From JADJLQ01 sp964396995 (GTDB lineage: Bacteria > Bacteroidota > Bacteroidia > Chitinophagales > Saprospiraceae): DNA of 18,608 bases. This document shows, in pieces, positions 11,101-16,047 of the stretch. The number at the start of each line of letters is the position of its first letter. Positions within the stretch are counted from its first letter, which is position 1. The notes below the pieces were generated by a model. That model was not told the DNA's origin, searched no databases, and saw nothing but the letters and a program-made list of their open reading frames with translations. The DNA is taken from positions 1 to 18,608 of the forward strand of contig CAYNIG010000068.1 of the NCBI GenBank assembly GCA_964396995.1. Direction: 5' to 3'. Made by a program: the position numbers and the translations under genes.

Positions 11101-11482
11101 AATGCTGATGAATAATTTTCCAAACCCCTTTTATTTCCTGCATTATGGTAGTGGCTCTGAATTTGGAATAGAAGATCCAGTCTTGGCCGGATAATGCATA
11201 GACATCACATAGCTCATGTAAAAACACCAAATTTCCATGTAATTCTAACCTGGTATTTCTGTTGCGCATTTCCAGTTTACCAGCCACCTGGTCTATGGTA
11301 TCGTATAAAAATTGTACAGCGTCTTTTTTATTAGAAAAAACTTCACCTTCTGCACTCCCTACCTGTGTATATTTATCCGAAAGCAAGAGGCGCATAGCTT
11401 CTACATCACCCTGGATATAATTTTTCCAATAAGCATTATACTTTTTTAATATTTCTGCTTCGGTTTTTTTAGAAAGCTTCAT
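2126..11482 (-). CDS. Giant 3118-aa hybrid sensor kinase: NTF2-like domain, 14 GAF-like units, HisKA and HATPase
   Basis: Residues 1-135 look like an NTF2/SnoaL_3-type fold, with a typical WKIIHQHSSFP ending. A coiled coil follows at about 145-175. Fourteen tandem GAF-like units run from residue 173 to about 2790, each beginning with an I-E/Q-x-A-L-E-R/K-V-R helix. A second coiled coil leads to HisKA (SEKMASLGELTAGIAHEIQ, phospho-acceptor His2847). HATPase follows, with N box NIINNAFYAV, G1 DNGGGIPD near 3018 and G2 TGQGTGLGLS near 3040-3050. The C-terminus has an extra segment of roughly 30 residues before the final strand (EFIIALPIRN). I see no signal peptide or transmembrane helix, so it should be a cytosolic multi-input sensor kinase. 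There is no receiver domain, and the partner regulator is unknown. The ATG at 11482 has little Shine-Dalgarno support but directly precedes the NTF2 domain. The frame is intact over 9.3 kb, which argues that it is functional. Ligands are unknown. Confidence 0.93.
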   Translation of the reverse strand: MKLSKKTEAEILKKYNAYWKNYIQGDVEAMRLLLSDKYTQVGSAEGEVFSNKKDAVQFLYDTIDQVAGKLEMRNRNTRLELHGNLVFLHELCDVYALSGQDWIFYSKFRATTIMQEIKGVWKIIHQHSSFPDARTGENENIAIDKVSEENQQLKEAIKRRTVELNQKNYDLRIEAALEKVRSVAMGMEKAEDMLAICKIISDQLSHLGVQHIRNVQTAIFYEQRGTYMNYEFYSRHNKTFITDTTYTNNKIHKAFASKMLKGKGQFFKTHIKGDKVKEWINYQKTTNVFIDKYLYKASSLNYYWYSLGPVALGISTYTPLSLNDQELFHRFLQVFELAYRRYQDIEKAQAQAREAHIEVAVERVRAQAMAMHQTNDLAKVNAEIYRQLTDLKIDGFTGVAIYLYDEKDIVTVWDLSSPGNMNDANSSAFSFDANHYPTLGEFVGICKSATEDYFLMDFPEKKLRKAVVELSHIHPGIAAQFRSAMKSGLLTHQWNPVARLANGILSIDLMKAPTEDGITIVKKMGAAFNLAYQRFLDLQKAEAQTRETQIQLALERVRARTMAMQKSDELPEAAALLFQQVQNLGMPAWSAGYCTWNNDKKESVTLWMSSEGVLQPPFTAPTTKDELFIQMRKGSEQGKTLHVVEMGGRSLVKHYQYMRTLPVVGEILDSIIAAGYPLPTFQIMHQAYFSKGFLLFITYEPVPEVHDLFKRFANVFDQTYTRFLDLQKAEAQAREAQIQVALERIRAKSLAMHSSADLFEVAITFREQMSLLGQGDLESSNIHFYNKNADKFEVWYTNRNLNHPDKPIVKGHTFVAKNACTWTKEIITRFNSSKTAYTIESKGEMIRGWYEVMTQVVPEVIDYDADGHIIVPEKLYYHFSKFSDGALLMITERPPSDEAKELQQRAANVFDFAYRRYLDLTQAEAQAREAQIEAALERVRSKTMAMHNSKEVGESVVALFDELTALGVLSAQDRCGIGIMQPDEMMELWTADKTTEKTELTIGHLNMKLHPLLKSVYQNWLDKKETYQYLLQGEDKLRYYEAIQNQANYKIRRDYYSSHEKIVHTDFFFKEGCLYVFSLTEFTPEETSIFNRFVNVFGQTFRRFLDLQKAEAQGRESQIQLALERVRARTMAMQKSDELAETAYVLLQQFNDLGLHSEQFTIGLIHETERTIEFWHTWQGGLLKGKVQISIDEPYVGKRIYDAWKSKKKSSVIDLSGEELKAYNRTRRKQLLKENPNVDTGFLKAEKRRVIHLACFSRGTISVSSHVPLSIEITELLLRFAIEFDQTYTRFLDLQKAEAQAREAQIEASLERVRSCSMAMHKSNELVAVVDQLNKEIQELGIQVDYTGIITDFADPQKGSINWIKSQKHLEKLFVPYIDHPVTKGFYDAIKKGLDYYVITLSKEEKDKYFRLIYEYSDFRKLPEERLKYVYSAPGMSRASVLSKNSILVFQWYKLIEISKEQEEIFKRFGKVFEQSFTRFLDLQKAEVQAREAQIDSALERVRSRSMGMQKSEELSEVIKLVFDQINILGVNAEHAGFVVDYQPYDDWHFWIADKNAIPSKITHPYFESVWAKQFNDAKEKGKDLFTTHLNFEEKNKFYLELLSYVPGLPEESKQFYLNCPGLAVSTALQENVSLYIENFSGTPYKEEENAILIRFGKVFQQTYTRFLDLQKAEAQARESQIEAALEKVRSRSLAMHKSDELQQVIKIVFEKLEELGIVLDTANINILSKDQKSVVAWLATKVQEYVRGFWSPMILEAEINKEMRQAIELSTDYYYSKTYTKEQKNEYLNELFEKSDFGHMPEDRKAWILSRDYYGVTVTGSKHSSIQVVSYEGKLLSSEQAEVLKRFARVFEQCYIRFLDLEKAEAQAREAQIEAALERVRSRSMGMQRGEDLKSVVKELYDQLKVLDFKSGVAAIQIMDEATGDMDVWMDGLADGYELPERYHVPYFDHPANIQHFEHWKKGHRYTVIEMHGQEKKAYDNYFFFHTDFIKAPEHSKSFMMSQESLISSIAYMKYGALGWAPTPLNGEQALILQRFAKVFDQTYTRFLDLQKAEAQAREAQIEAALERVRAAAMSMHRSEELLNVCEVLYKEVGALGFNTLRNAMINIHNDEKKSFINYDYSDEIGRSTNHLYYNIHPLVEKQIGTIRSADDAFSETYFTGRDLTTWKNFRKRIGEKNDPRLDKNKGLYYYFYSIGIGSIGISTFGPISEEKKALLKRFRNVFALSYQRYIDIAKAEAQAREAQIQLALERVRARTMAMQKSEELADAAVVLFQQFAALGETPDRISIGIVDEQNNSTDVWATDQAGTQINIHFKARNNEKTTIQKILNDWKAGKKSSLVDLHGDELKEWITYLRSELGMAINDEYFKGRRLHQVSFFSQGWLNITTLEPLPLSTLQLMDQFAAVFNLTYTRFADLKKAEAQAREAQIEAALEKVRSATNAMHESKHLLHVLSIIGVQLQQLGVYFETVNFSTDYAQGDGFNFWTISPGLPEPFLFHIPYFDHEIFRLVPKAVEKKLDFFTYLLNKHEKDVWFRHLCEHTLAQNYPEELKQKRFEANGMATSVVILKNNIFLSVAYYGSVPYPEESNDLIKRFGRAFEQSYTRFLDLQKAEAQAREAQIETALEKVRSRTLAMQKSDELSGTAAVLFQQLIALGIAPNRLFIIIIKEDHPLMEAWLTDEDGSKVNKGFTGDYTRNESLLKMYDGWIQQKKSLVIDMQGEELQKYFQYLHDELNVPFKGGLNQKRRLQHIAYFSHGLIGMASPEEQPAETITLLERFAAVFNLTFTRFNDLKIAEAHAIQAEQDLIAIKEAKQKAEQALTELQATQKQLIQSEKMASLGELTAGIAHEIQNPLNFVNNFSELNSELIKELKNEINEGHLDDAKAIAGDIEVNSDKINAHGKRAADIVKGMLQHSRKSSDQKEPTDINALCDEYLRLSYHGLRAKDKSFNATFETSFDDTIGLINIIPQEMGRVILNIINNAFYAVNEKAEQNIPEYKPTVTISTKKDKGYVLVTIADNGGGIPDHIKDKIFQPFFTTKPTGQGTGLGLSLAYDIIKAHGGTIGFNSTFIPPGRYYDLKSYDDGSDKSLMGKSPSPENSILRTPQEVGTEFIIALPIRN
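3110..10966 (-). repeat. Array of 14 tandem GAF-like sensor units (about 565 nt each)
   Basis: I defined unit starts by the codon for the first I of the I-(E/Q)-x-A-(L/V)-E-(R/K)-(V/I)-R helix. These lie at 10966, 10414, 9835, 9271, 8689, 8128, 7567, 7000, 6439, 5863, 5296, 4747, 4198 and 3625 (residues 173, 357, 550, 738, 932, 1119, 1306, 1495, 1682, 1874, 2063, 2246, 2429 and 2620). Complete units are 183-194 aa. Each has a first helix ending near L-G-(I/V), an alpha/beta core with a W in the second strand, a hydrophobic strand followed by (E)P(L)(S), the RFxxVFxxxYxRFLDL helix, and then the linker. The GAF-like assignment rests on size, the order of elements and the flanking signalling helices; a structure prediction would settle it. 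Subfamilies by eye: units 3, 6, 12 and 14; units 7, 8, 9, 10 and 13; units 1 and 11; units 2, 4 and 5 are outliers. Confidence 0.85.
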
Positions 11483-11609
11483 ATTTCGTATTATTTATAA
11501 ATCCGGCTGCTTTCATAAAAGTTGGTTTTTAGCTAGAATGTGTCTTCTGAAGCAAGCAGTAGAATATAAAATAAATATACAAATTCAGTCCCGGATCTGA
11601 TTTTTTTCT

Positions 11610-12443
11610 TTATAATTCAATCACCATTCCTTCTGCAGCCAGTTCATAATCAAAAGGGAATTGATATTTTTCTTTAAATACTGAAAACAGTTCGTCGAGT
11701 TTGGCATCGGTGTGCATGGGATCATGGTGAGAAAGCAATACCCTTTTAGCTCCTGCTTTGGCCGCAAATTGGACAGCATTCAATATTGAAGAATGTCCCC
11801 AGCCTATCGTGTTTTTATACTCTTCCGATGTATATTGACCATCATGCAATAACACATCGGCGTTCATGGCTAGGTCTATTCCGGAGATCCATCTTCTATC
11901 TGAAATCATCCCGTGAGGGCCCAATGCCGGTTCGTGATCAGGTATATAAGTAAATATCTTATCATTACATTGGATTCTGTATCCAACCGTAGGTCCCGGA
12001 TGGATGATGTATCCGGACTGAATGGAAAACGGACCGATCTCAAATAAACTGTTTTCAATTTCGTGTAAGGTCAATTTGCAGGGTAATTCTCTGATGTTTA
12101 CGGGAAACAGAGGTGGCGATAAATATCTGCTTAGTCGTGAATACAAGCTTTGATCACTACTGGCTGGCCCCCATATATGAATATCCATAGTCGGATCAAA
12201 AAGTGGCCTAAAAAACCCTAATCCCTGGATATGATCCAAATGCAAATGAGTGAGCAGTATATCGATGCGATTGGTCGAAAGTGCAGTGGGCACTTTTAAT
12301 CTTTGCAAGCCAGATCCGCCATCCAGTACAAGCAGGCAACCTTCATGATATACGGAGAGACACGAGGTATTACCACCATACTTATTTGTTTCAGGGCCTG
12401 AGTTTGGGATAGATCCTCTCACTCCCCATAATGATATTTTCAT
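11610..12443 (-). CDS. Metallo-beta-lactamase-fold hydrolase
   Basis: This 277-aa protein has the metal-binding set of the MBL superfamily: THLHLDH (His66, His68, Asp70, His71), His149 in HPGPTVGYR, an LLHDGQY aspartate (Asp201), His217 in WGHSS, and a C-terminal SHHDP pair (His239/240). The N-terminus, WGVRGSIP then YGGNTSC, is typical of the Lactamase_B_2/PhnP/RNase Z-like branch, which contains phosphodiesterases, and not of antibiotic-degrading lactamases. It is likely a cytosolic dinuclear-metal phosphodiesterase or similar hydrolase; the substrate cannot be read from sequence. Its ATG overlaps the stop of the upstream PAS gene by 4 nt (ATGA), so the two are probably translationally coupled. 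The giant kinase follows after 127 nt. Confidence 0.92.
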   Translation of the reverse strand: MKISLWGVRGSIPNSGPETNKYGGNTSCLSVYHEGCLLVLDGGSGLQRLKVPTALSTNRIDILLTHLHLDHIQGLGFFRPLFDPTMDIHIWGPASSDQSLYSRLSRYLSPPLFPVNIRELPCKLTLHEIENSLFEIGPFSIQSGYIIHPGPTVGYRIQCNDKIFTYIPDHEPALGPHGMISDRRWISGIDLAMNADVLLHDGQYTSEEYKNTIGWGHSSILNAVQFAAKAGAKRVLLSHHDPMHTDAKLDELFSVFKEKYQFPFDYELAAEGMVIEL

Positions 12444-12835
12444 TCGTCTTTAGATTCCCAAAATATAGCAACAGCACCCTGAAATTTACCGGTTCTCCCT
12501 ATAATTGGATAAGATGTAACCGAAATTTTTTCTTTTTTTCCTTGTAAACTTTCAATCCAGAAAGTTTTGTGGTGTGGACTACAGTTGTTTAAAGTTTTTA
12601 CCAACGGTAATTCTTCCGGAGGTAACAATTGTCCATCTTCGTCAAAAGGTTTGAAAATAGTAGACCATGTTTCTACCGGCATTTCTCCTGTTTCTTCATA
12701 TCTCGATCCCAGGATTATTTCAGCGGGTTCATTGTAAAAAATAAGTCGCCCGGTAGTATCCGTAATAAAAACAGGTATGGACAAACAGTCTGCCAATTGT
12801 CTGTTTAAAATAACTTCTATCGCGTAAGCGGCCAT
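12440..12835 (-). CDS. Stand-alone PAS-domain protein
   Basis: This 131-aa protein is essentially one PAS domain. It has a short N-terminal helix (residues 1-17), then the PAS core starting at SIPVFITDTTGRLIFYNEPA, an NxxAE-type helix, a middle LPPEELPL segment common to PAS domains of Bacteroidota sensors, and final strands KISVTSYPI and GAVAIFWES. No kinase, cyclase or DNA-binding output is attached, so it likely acts by protein contact or as a detached sensor. It is the first gene of a two-gene unit with the MBL hydrolase and overlaps that gene by 4 nt. A promoter match lies about 34 nt upstream. The ligand is unknown. Confidence 0.85.
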   Translation of the reverse strand: MAAYAIEVILNRQLADCLSIPVFITDTTGRLIFYNEPAEIILGSRYEETGEMPVETWSTIFKPFDEDGQLLPPEELPLVKTLNNCSPHHKTFWIESLQGKKEKISVTSYPIIGRTGKFQGAVAIFWESKDE

Positions 12836-12868
12836 ATATTTGATTTAATTGTAAAAGGCATTCCATTA

Positions 12869-12899
12869 TAAATGTATGAATAATTGGCATTTTGGCAAA
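12869..12899 (-). promoter_or_regulatory. Bacteroidota-type promoter for the PAS-MBL pair
   Basis: Read on the minus strand, TTTG (12899-12896) is followed after exactly 19 nt by TACATTTA (12876-12869). The Bacteroidota sigma-ABfr consensus is TTTG, about 19 nt, TAnnTTTG, so only the last base differs. It would start transcription near 12862, leaving a leader of about 25 nt before the PAS start at 12835. The surrounding sequence is A/T-rich, so a chance match is possible. Confidence 0.55.
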
Positions 12900-12959
12900 T
12901 TAAAAAATAATTGAAAATACCTATCATTTTTGGTGTCAATCCAAAGGATCCAATCAACT

Positions 12960-12992
12960 AAAAAAGTTATTTAAATGCTTATTTTAAAGCAT
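12960..12992 (-). terminator. Weak hairpin with T-run after the NTF2-like gene
   Basis: On the minus strand ATGCTT, a 6-nt loop and AAGCAT (12992-12975) overlap the end of the NTF2-like gene. A run of six T follows at 12965-12960, about 10 nt beyond the stem. The stem is short and A/T-rich and the T-run is not adjacent, so termination would be inefficient at best. Confidence 0.25.
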
Positions 12993-13494
12993 CCCATTCC
13001 GCTTTGGTAGCTTTTGCTTTCTGGAATTCCATCAAACACAACCATCGGTCTCCACTTTTTACTAACAACGCCTCCAAATGAGTATAACTCTCGGAAACAA
13101 GTTTACCGGCACTGTTGTGAGAAGTAAAATAGAAAATACCGGTTTCGTGTGCCGTGGTTGCATCACCTATTCGTTGTGAAAATCGAAAATGCACCTGATC
13201 AAGCTGTTTGCCTTCTTTTGTATTGATAAAACCTTGCTTCCAGCGGGCAAGTGCAGAGGTCATTGGTTCTGTACGTTTTTTTTCAATTGTGGTGGTGACT
13301 AACACTGCATTTGGATGGCACGTAGCAGCATAACCTTTATAGTCACCCTCCTTTACCGATCTTGAAATTTCTGTCCAATAGCTATTATCTATTTCTGTTA
13401 TGCGCTGAGAGTCGGGATTGGTTTGGCTATTTACTTTTTTAGTGACCAGGCAAGTCAGTAAAATGATGGTAAGGAAGAAGATTTTATTATTCAT
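12979..13494 (-). CDS. Secreted NTF2/SnoaL-like (DUF4440-type) protein
   Basis: This 171-aa protein begins with a clear signal peptide (KIFFLTIILLTCLVT, then KKVNS-Q with likely cleavage near residue 23). The rest fits the NTF2-like cone fold: an initial helix EIDNSYWTEISRSVKEGDYKGYA, CHPNAVLVTTT, a long middle helix, and final strands with TGIFYFTS, SYTHLEALLVKSGDRWLCLMEFQ. Such small periplasmic NTF2-like proteins bind ligands or are enzymes, but no catalytic residue set is obvious, so the function is open. It lies 112 nt after the 717-aa kinase and 143 nt before the PAS gene. The giant kinase in this window starts with the same general fold, but the two sequences are not close. Confidence 0.82.
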   Translation of the reverse strand: MNNKIFFLTIILLTCLVTKKVNSQTNPDSQRITEIDNSYWTEISRSVKEGDYKGYAATCHPNAVLVTTTIEKKRTEPMTSALARWKQGFINTKEGKQLDQVHFRFSQRIGDATTAHETGIFYFTSHNSAGKLVSESYTHLEALLVKSGDRWLCLMEFQKAKATKAEWDALK

Positions 13495-13606
13495 TTTATA
13501 TAGGTATCAGGTAGAAATATAAGAAATGGAAAGCTATTTTTTCTTTTTTAATTAAAATATAAGCTATTAAAAAAGGGAGTAAGAGGAAATGAATCTGTTT
13601 TCAATA

Positions 13607-15760
13607 TCAGGGTATGGCAGGCAATTGAATGATAAATGTCGAACCTTGATCAAAATCAGAATTTACCTGAATTTTTCCCCCATGTGCTTTTATTATATCG
13701 TAAGCCAAAGACAATCCAAGTCCCGTTCCTTGTCCAGTTGGCTTTGTAGTAAAAAAGGGTTGGAAAATTTTGTCTTTGATGGAGTCTGGGATACCGGGGC
13801 CGTTGTCAGAGATAGAGATTGTGCAAAAACCTGCCTCTCCCTGCCTACCGGACAGGCTGGCGGCAGGCAAGCGCGAAGACGCACTTGTCCCAACGGGAAC
13901 TTTTTTATCATCAATCAAAAAATTTGTTTTGAGTGTGACCATTGGTTTATAATCTTCCATATTTTCTGACTTCAAACTTCGTGCCTTCTCAGCACAAGCT
14001 TGAAAAGCATTATTAATTATATTCAGTAATACCCTGCCTATATCCTGTGAGACTACATTCACCAGTGGAAGATTGGGATCGAGCTCCAATATGTAATCAC
14101 AATTAAAGTCCTTATCCTTTGCTCTCAAGCCGCGATAAGACAATCTTATAAATTCATCACAGAGTTTATTTATATCAGTAAGTTCTTTTACACCGGAAGA
14201 TTTACGACTGTGTTCGAGCATTCCTTTTACTATACTTTCTGCTCGTTTGCCGTGATGGGTTATTTTTTCGCAATTTGATGCAATATCATCGGCTATCGTT
14301 ATTATTTCATTTGTATTGCCAACAATTATTTCTTTTTTTAATTCATTAATCAATTCATTATTTAATTCGCTGAAGTTATTGACAAAGTTCAATGGATTTT
14401 GAATTTCATGTGCTATGCCTGCAGTCAACTCACCGAGACTAGCCATTTTTTCAGATTGGATGAGTTGGGCTTGGGTGGATTTGAGTTGGCTCAGCGTATT
14501 TTGAATTTCAAGGTTTTTATTTTCTAAAATGGCATTTGACTTTTGTCTCTGGATGCTGTTTCTCCAAAAAAAAGTGGTCGCTATTATAAAAAGAAGCATA
14601 CCTGCCAATAAGACATACTTCTGCAATTTGCTTCTAAATTGGTCGTCTTTGGCTTTTGCTTCCAATAGTTTTTGCTTTGCATCAAAATCTATATTTTGAA
14701 ATTGCTGGATTTGCTTTGAATTTAAGCGGTCCTCATTTAAGTTTATAATCAGGGACTGATATACTACTGTACTATCACTTTTACCTGCCTTCTTATAATA
14801 ATCAGCAAAAGCAGTGTAACAACGCAATAATAAATCGGGGGCATTCAATTCTGTTGCGATAGCAAGACCCACTCGGATGTGGTATAGGCTGGAGTCACTC
14901 TTGCCCTCTTGCTTGTACAGATCAGACAATGACAGGTGACTTGCTACCATTCCTCTGAAATAGGCGTGATCAGCACTTGCTTTTAGTGCAACTTGAAAAT
15001 AGTCTTTTGCTGTTTGATTTTGACCTTTACCCAAATATACACGTGCAATGTTCAATAAAATGCTACCTTGATATCTTGGGTAAGAAGATTGGATCGAAAG
15101 ATCGTATGCTTTTTTTAGACAAACCAAAGCCGTATCGAGCTGCTTAAGAGTAAAAAGTGTACGCCCTAAAGTAGTATAGGTAATGCTTAAAATCCTCAAA
15201 TTATTTGATTTTTCAGCGAGGGCTATTGCAGTGGAATAATAGCTTAACGCTTTATCGGGATTGCCCGAATTTCCATATAATATGGCGCAATATTGTTGAA
15301 TTCTGCTCAATTTTGCTAGTCGTTGCTTTTGCGGTGATACCGATCTGTCAGTATAGTCATCAGGTGCCGGAAATCTCTCAGGTAAAATATTTTTTTCACT
15401 TCCCGGATTTTCCGATATAGCGATACCAGACAAGAGGTATTGCAGTGACCTGGGATAATTGCCCAGATTTAGCTGCGCATATCCAACCTCTCCTAATGCA
15501 ACCACTTCTTCAAGTTGTAGATGTAATTTGCGTGCTAAAAACAATGCCTGATCTGCATATTGAAATGCACTGTCTGGATTGACCTCTGAATACAAATTGG
15601 TTATCTGTTCATATAACAATAGCCTAATGGTATCATTTTGCTCTGACTTGAGTTTTAATTTAATATCTTCAACGGATGATTGTGCATACGATATACCTCC
15701 CCAAAATAACAATAGGAATCGTAATGAACACTTTCTGATAAATGTATGTAATGACTTCAT
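13607..15760 (-). CDS. Membrane TPR histidine kinase (717 aa)
   Basis: It has a signal peptide (FLLLFWGGISYA-Q, cleavage near residue 27) and then about six TPR-like repeats (residues 50-350; for example YGNSGNPDKALSYYSTAIAL). A coiled coil and a transmembrane helix (about 377-398, KYVLLAGMLLFIIATTFFW) follow. The transmitter shows HisKA with His451 in HEIQNPLNF, N box NIINNAFQAC, G1 DNGPGIPD and G2 TGQGTGLGLS. The TPR region should be periplasmic. The HATPase holds a GC-rich in-frame insertion at about residues 620-643. The ATG overlaps the stop of the kinase fragment upstream by 4 nt, which fits one operon with the 795-aa kinase. No receiver domain or response regulator is present. Cognate signal and partner are unknown. 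Confidence 0.93.
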   Translation of the reverse strand: MKSLHTFIRKCSLRFLLLFWGGISYAQSSVEDIKLKLKSEQNDTIRLLLYEQITNLYSEVNPDSAFQYADQALFLARKLHLQLEEVVALGEVGYAQLNLGNYPRSLQYLLSGIAISENPGSEKNILPERFPAPDDYTDRSVSPQKQRLAKLSRIQQYCAILYGNSGNPDKALSYYSTAIALAEKSNNLRILSITYTTLGRTLFTLKQLDTALVCLKKAYDLSIQSSYPRYQGSILLNIARVYLGKGQNQTAKDYFQVALKASADHAYFRGMVASHLSLSDLYKQEGKSDSSLYHIRVGLAIATELNAPDLLLRCYTAFADYYKKAGKSDSTVVYQSLIINLNEDRLNSKQIQQFQNIDFDAKQKLLEAKAKDDQFRSKLQKYVLLAGMLLFIIATTFFWRNSIQRQKSNAILENKNLEIQNTLSQLKSTQAQLIQSEKMASLGELTAGIAHEIQNPLNFVNNFSELNNELINELKKEIIVGNTNEIITIADDIASNCEKITHHGKRAESIVKGMLEHSRKSSGVKELTDINKLCDEFIRLSYRGLRAKDKDFNCDYILELDPNLPLVNVVSQDIGRVLLNIINNAFQACAEKARSLKSENMEDYKPMVTLKTNFLIDDKKVPVGTSASSRLPAASLSGRQGEAGFCTISISDNGPGIPDSIKDKIFQPFFTTKPTGQGTGLGLSLAYDIIKAHGGKIQVNSDFDQGSTFIIQLPAIP
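13831..13900 (-). repeat. GC-rich palindromic element inserted in frame in a HATPase domain
   Basis: This 70-nt segment is much richer in G+C than its surroundings. It contains an imperfect hairpin (CTGCCT at 13841 pairs with AGGCA near 13865, around an ACCGGACAGGCTGGCG centre) plus a 20-nt block, 13871-13890, that recurs exactly at 16302-16321 in the neighbouring kinase. It encodes about 25 extra residues (VPVGTSASSRL then PAASLSGRQGEAG) between the N box and G1 box. The giant kinase has nothing at the same place. A mobile or repeat-derived insertion is the simplest reading. Confidence 0.7.
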
Positions 15761-16047
15761 AGTATAGGTATTTGGATAATAAATTCAGAGCTTGTTGAAG
15801 AGGCTTCTGAATGGCGAGCCAATACTTTAATTTCTTTTCCTGGTGAAATATATTTTCTTTTTAAAATGCTGGTTCCGCGATGCGTCTTTGTGATATCATA
15901 TCTGATTGATAATGCCAAGCCCGTACCTTGCCCAGTCGGCTTAGCCGTAAAGAATGCCTGCCCGTACCGGATCGGACGGGGTTGTCCCTTAGGGATCCCT
16001 TCGGGGAAGGTTTCCAGGCAGAGGTTGGATTTTGTCATATAACTCAT
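15757..16047 (-). pseudogene. Degenerate C-terminal histidine kinase fragment (96 codons)
   Basis: Only the end of a HATPase domain remains. FFTAKPTGQGTGLALS and RYDITKTHRGT correspond to FFTTKPTGQGTGLGLS and AYDIIKAHGGT of the neighbours, with changes in the G2 box (GLGLS to GLALS) and loss of the HGG. The N box, G1 box and DHp are absent, so no kinase activity is possible. The first about 30 codons derive from GC-rich repeat sequence (EGIPKGQPRPIRYG). The C-terminus ends EFIIQIPIL like the upstream kinase. A 30-nt block (plus strand, 15927-15956) matches 16187-16216 of the 795-aa kinase at 29 positions, which indicates a recent partial duplication or gene conversion. It still forms an open frame coupled by ATGA overlaps on both sides, so it may be translated. 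Confidence 0.75.
15961..16020 (-). repeat. GC-rich repeat cluster within the kinase fragment
   Basis: The plus strand contains CGTACCGGATCGGACGGGG, then TTGTCCCTTAGGGA, then CCTTCGGGGAAGG, which can form small hairpins. The composition is unlike the A/T-rich flanks. TTGTCCC also occurs in the insertions at 13885 and 16317 and, inverted, in the intergenic palindrome at 18460. CGTACCGG occurs again at 16096-16103. Here the element replaces the part of the HATPase that should hold the G1 box. Confidence 0.5.

Noticed and set aside
11469..11516. A 15-codon minus-strand frame (MKAAGFINNTKYEAF) that starts 34 nt upstream of the giant kinase ATG and overlaps it
   Set aside because: It could be a coupled leader peptide, but it is short, has no Shine-Dalgarno sequence and no regulatory codon run. 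An open frame of this size is expected by chance.
11483..11609. Possible promoter in the 127-nt gap before the giant kinase (TTTG followed by A/T-rich DNA)
   Set aside because: No TAnnTTTG box is found at 18-20 nt spacing from the TTTG. The gap is simply A/T-rich, so I cannot support a promoter.
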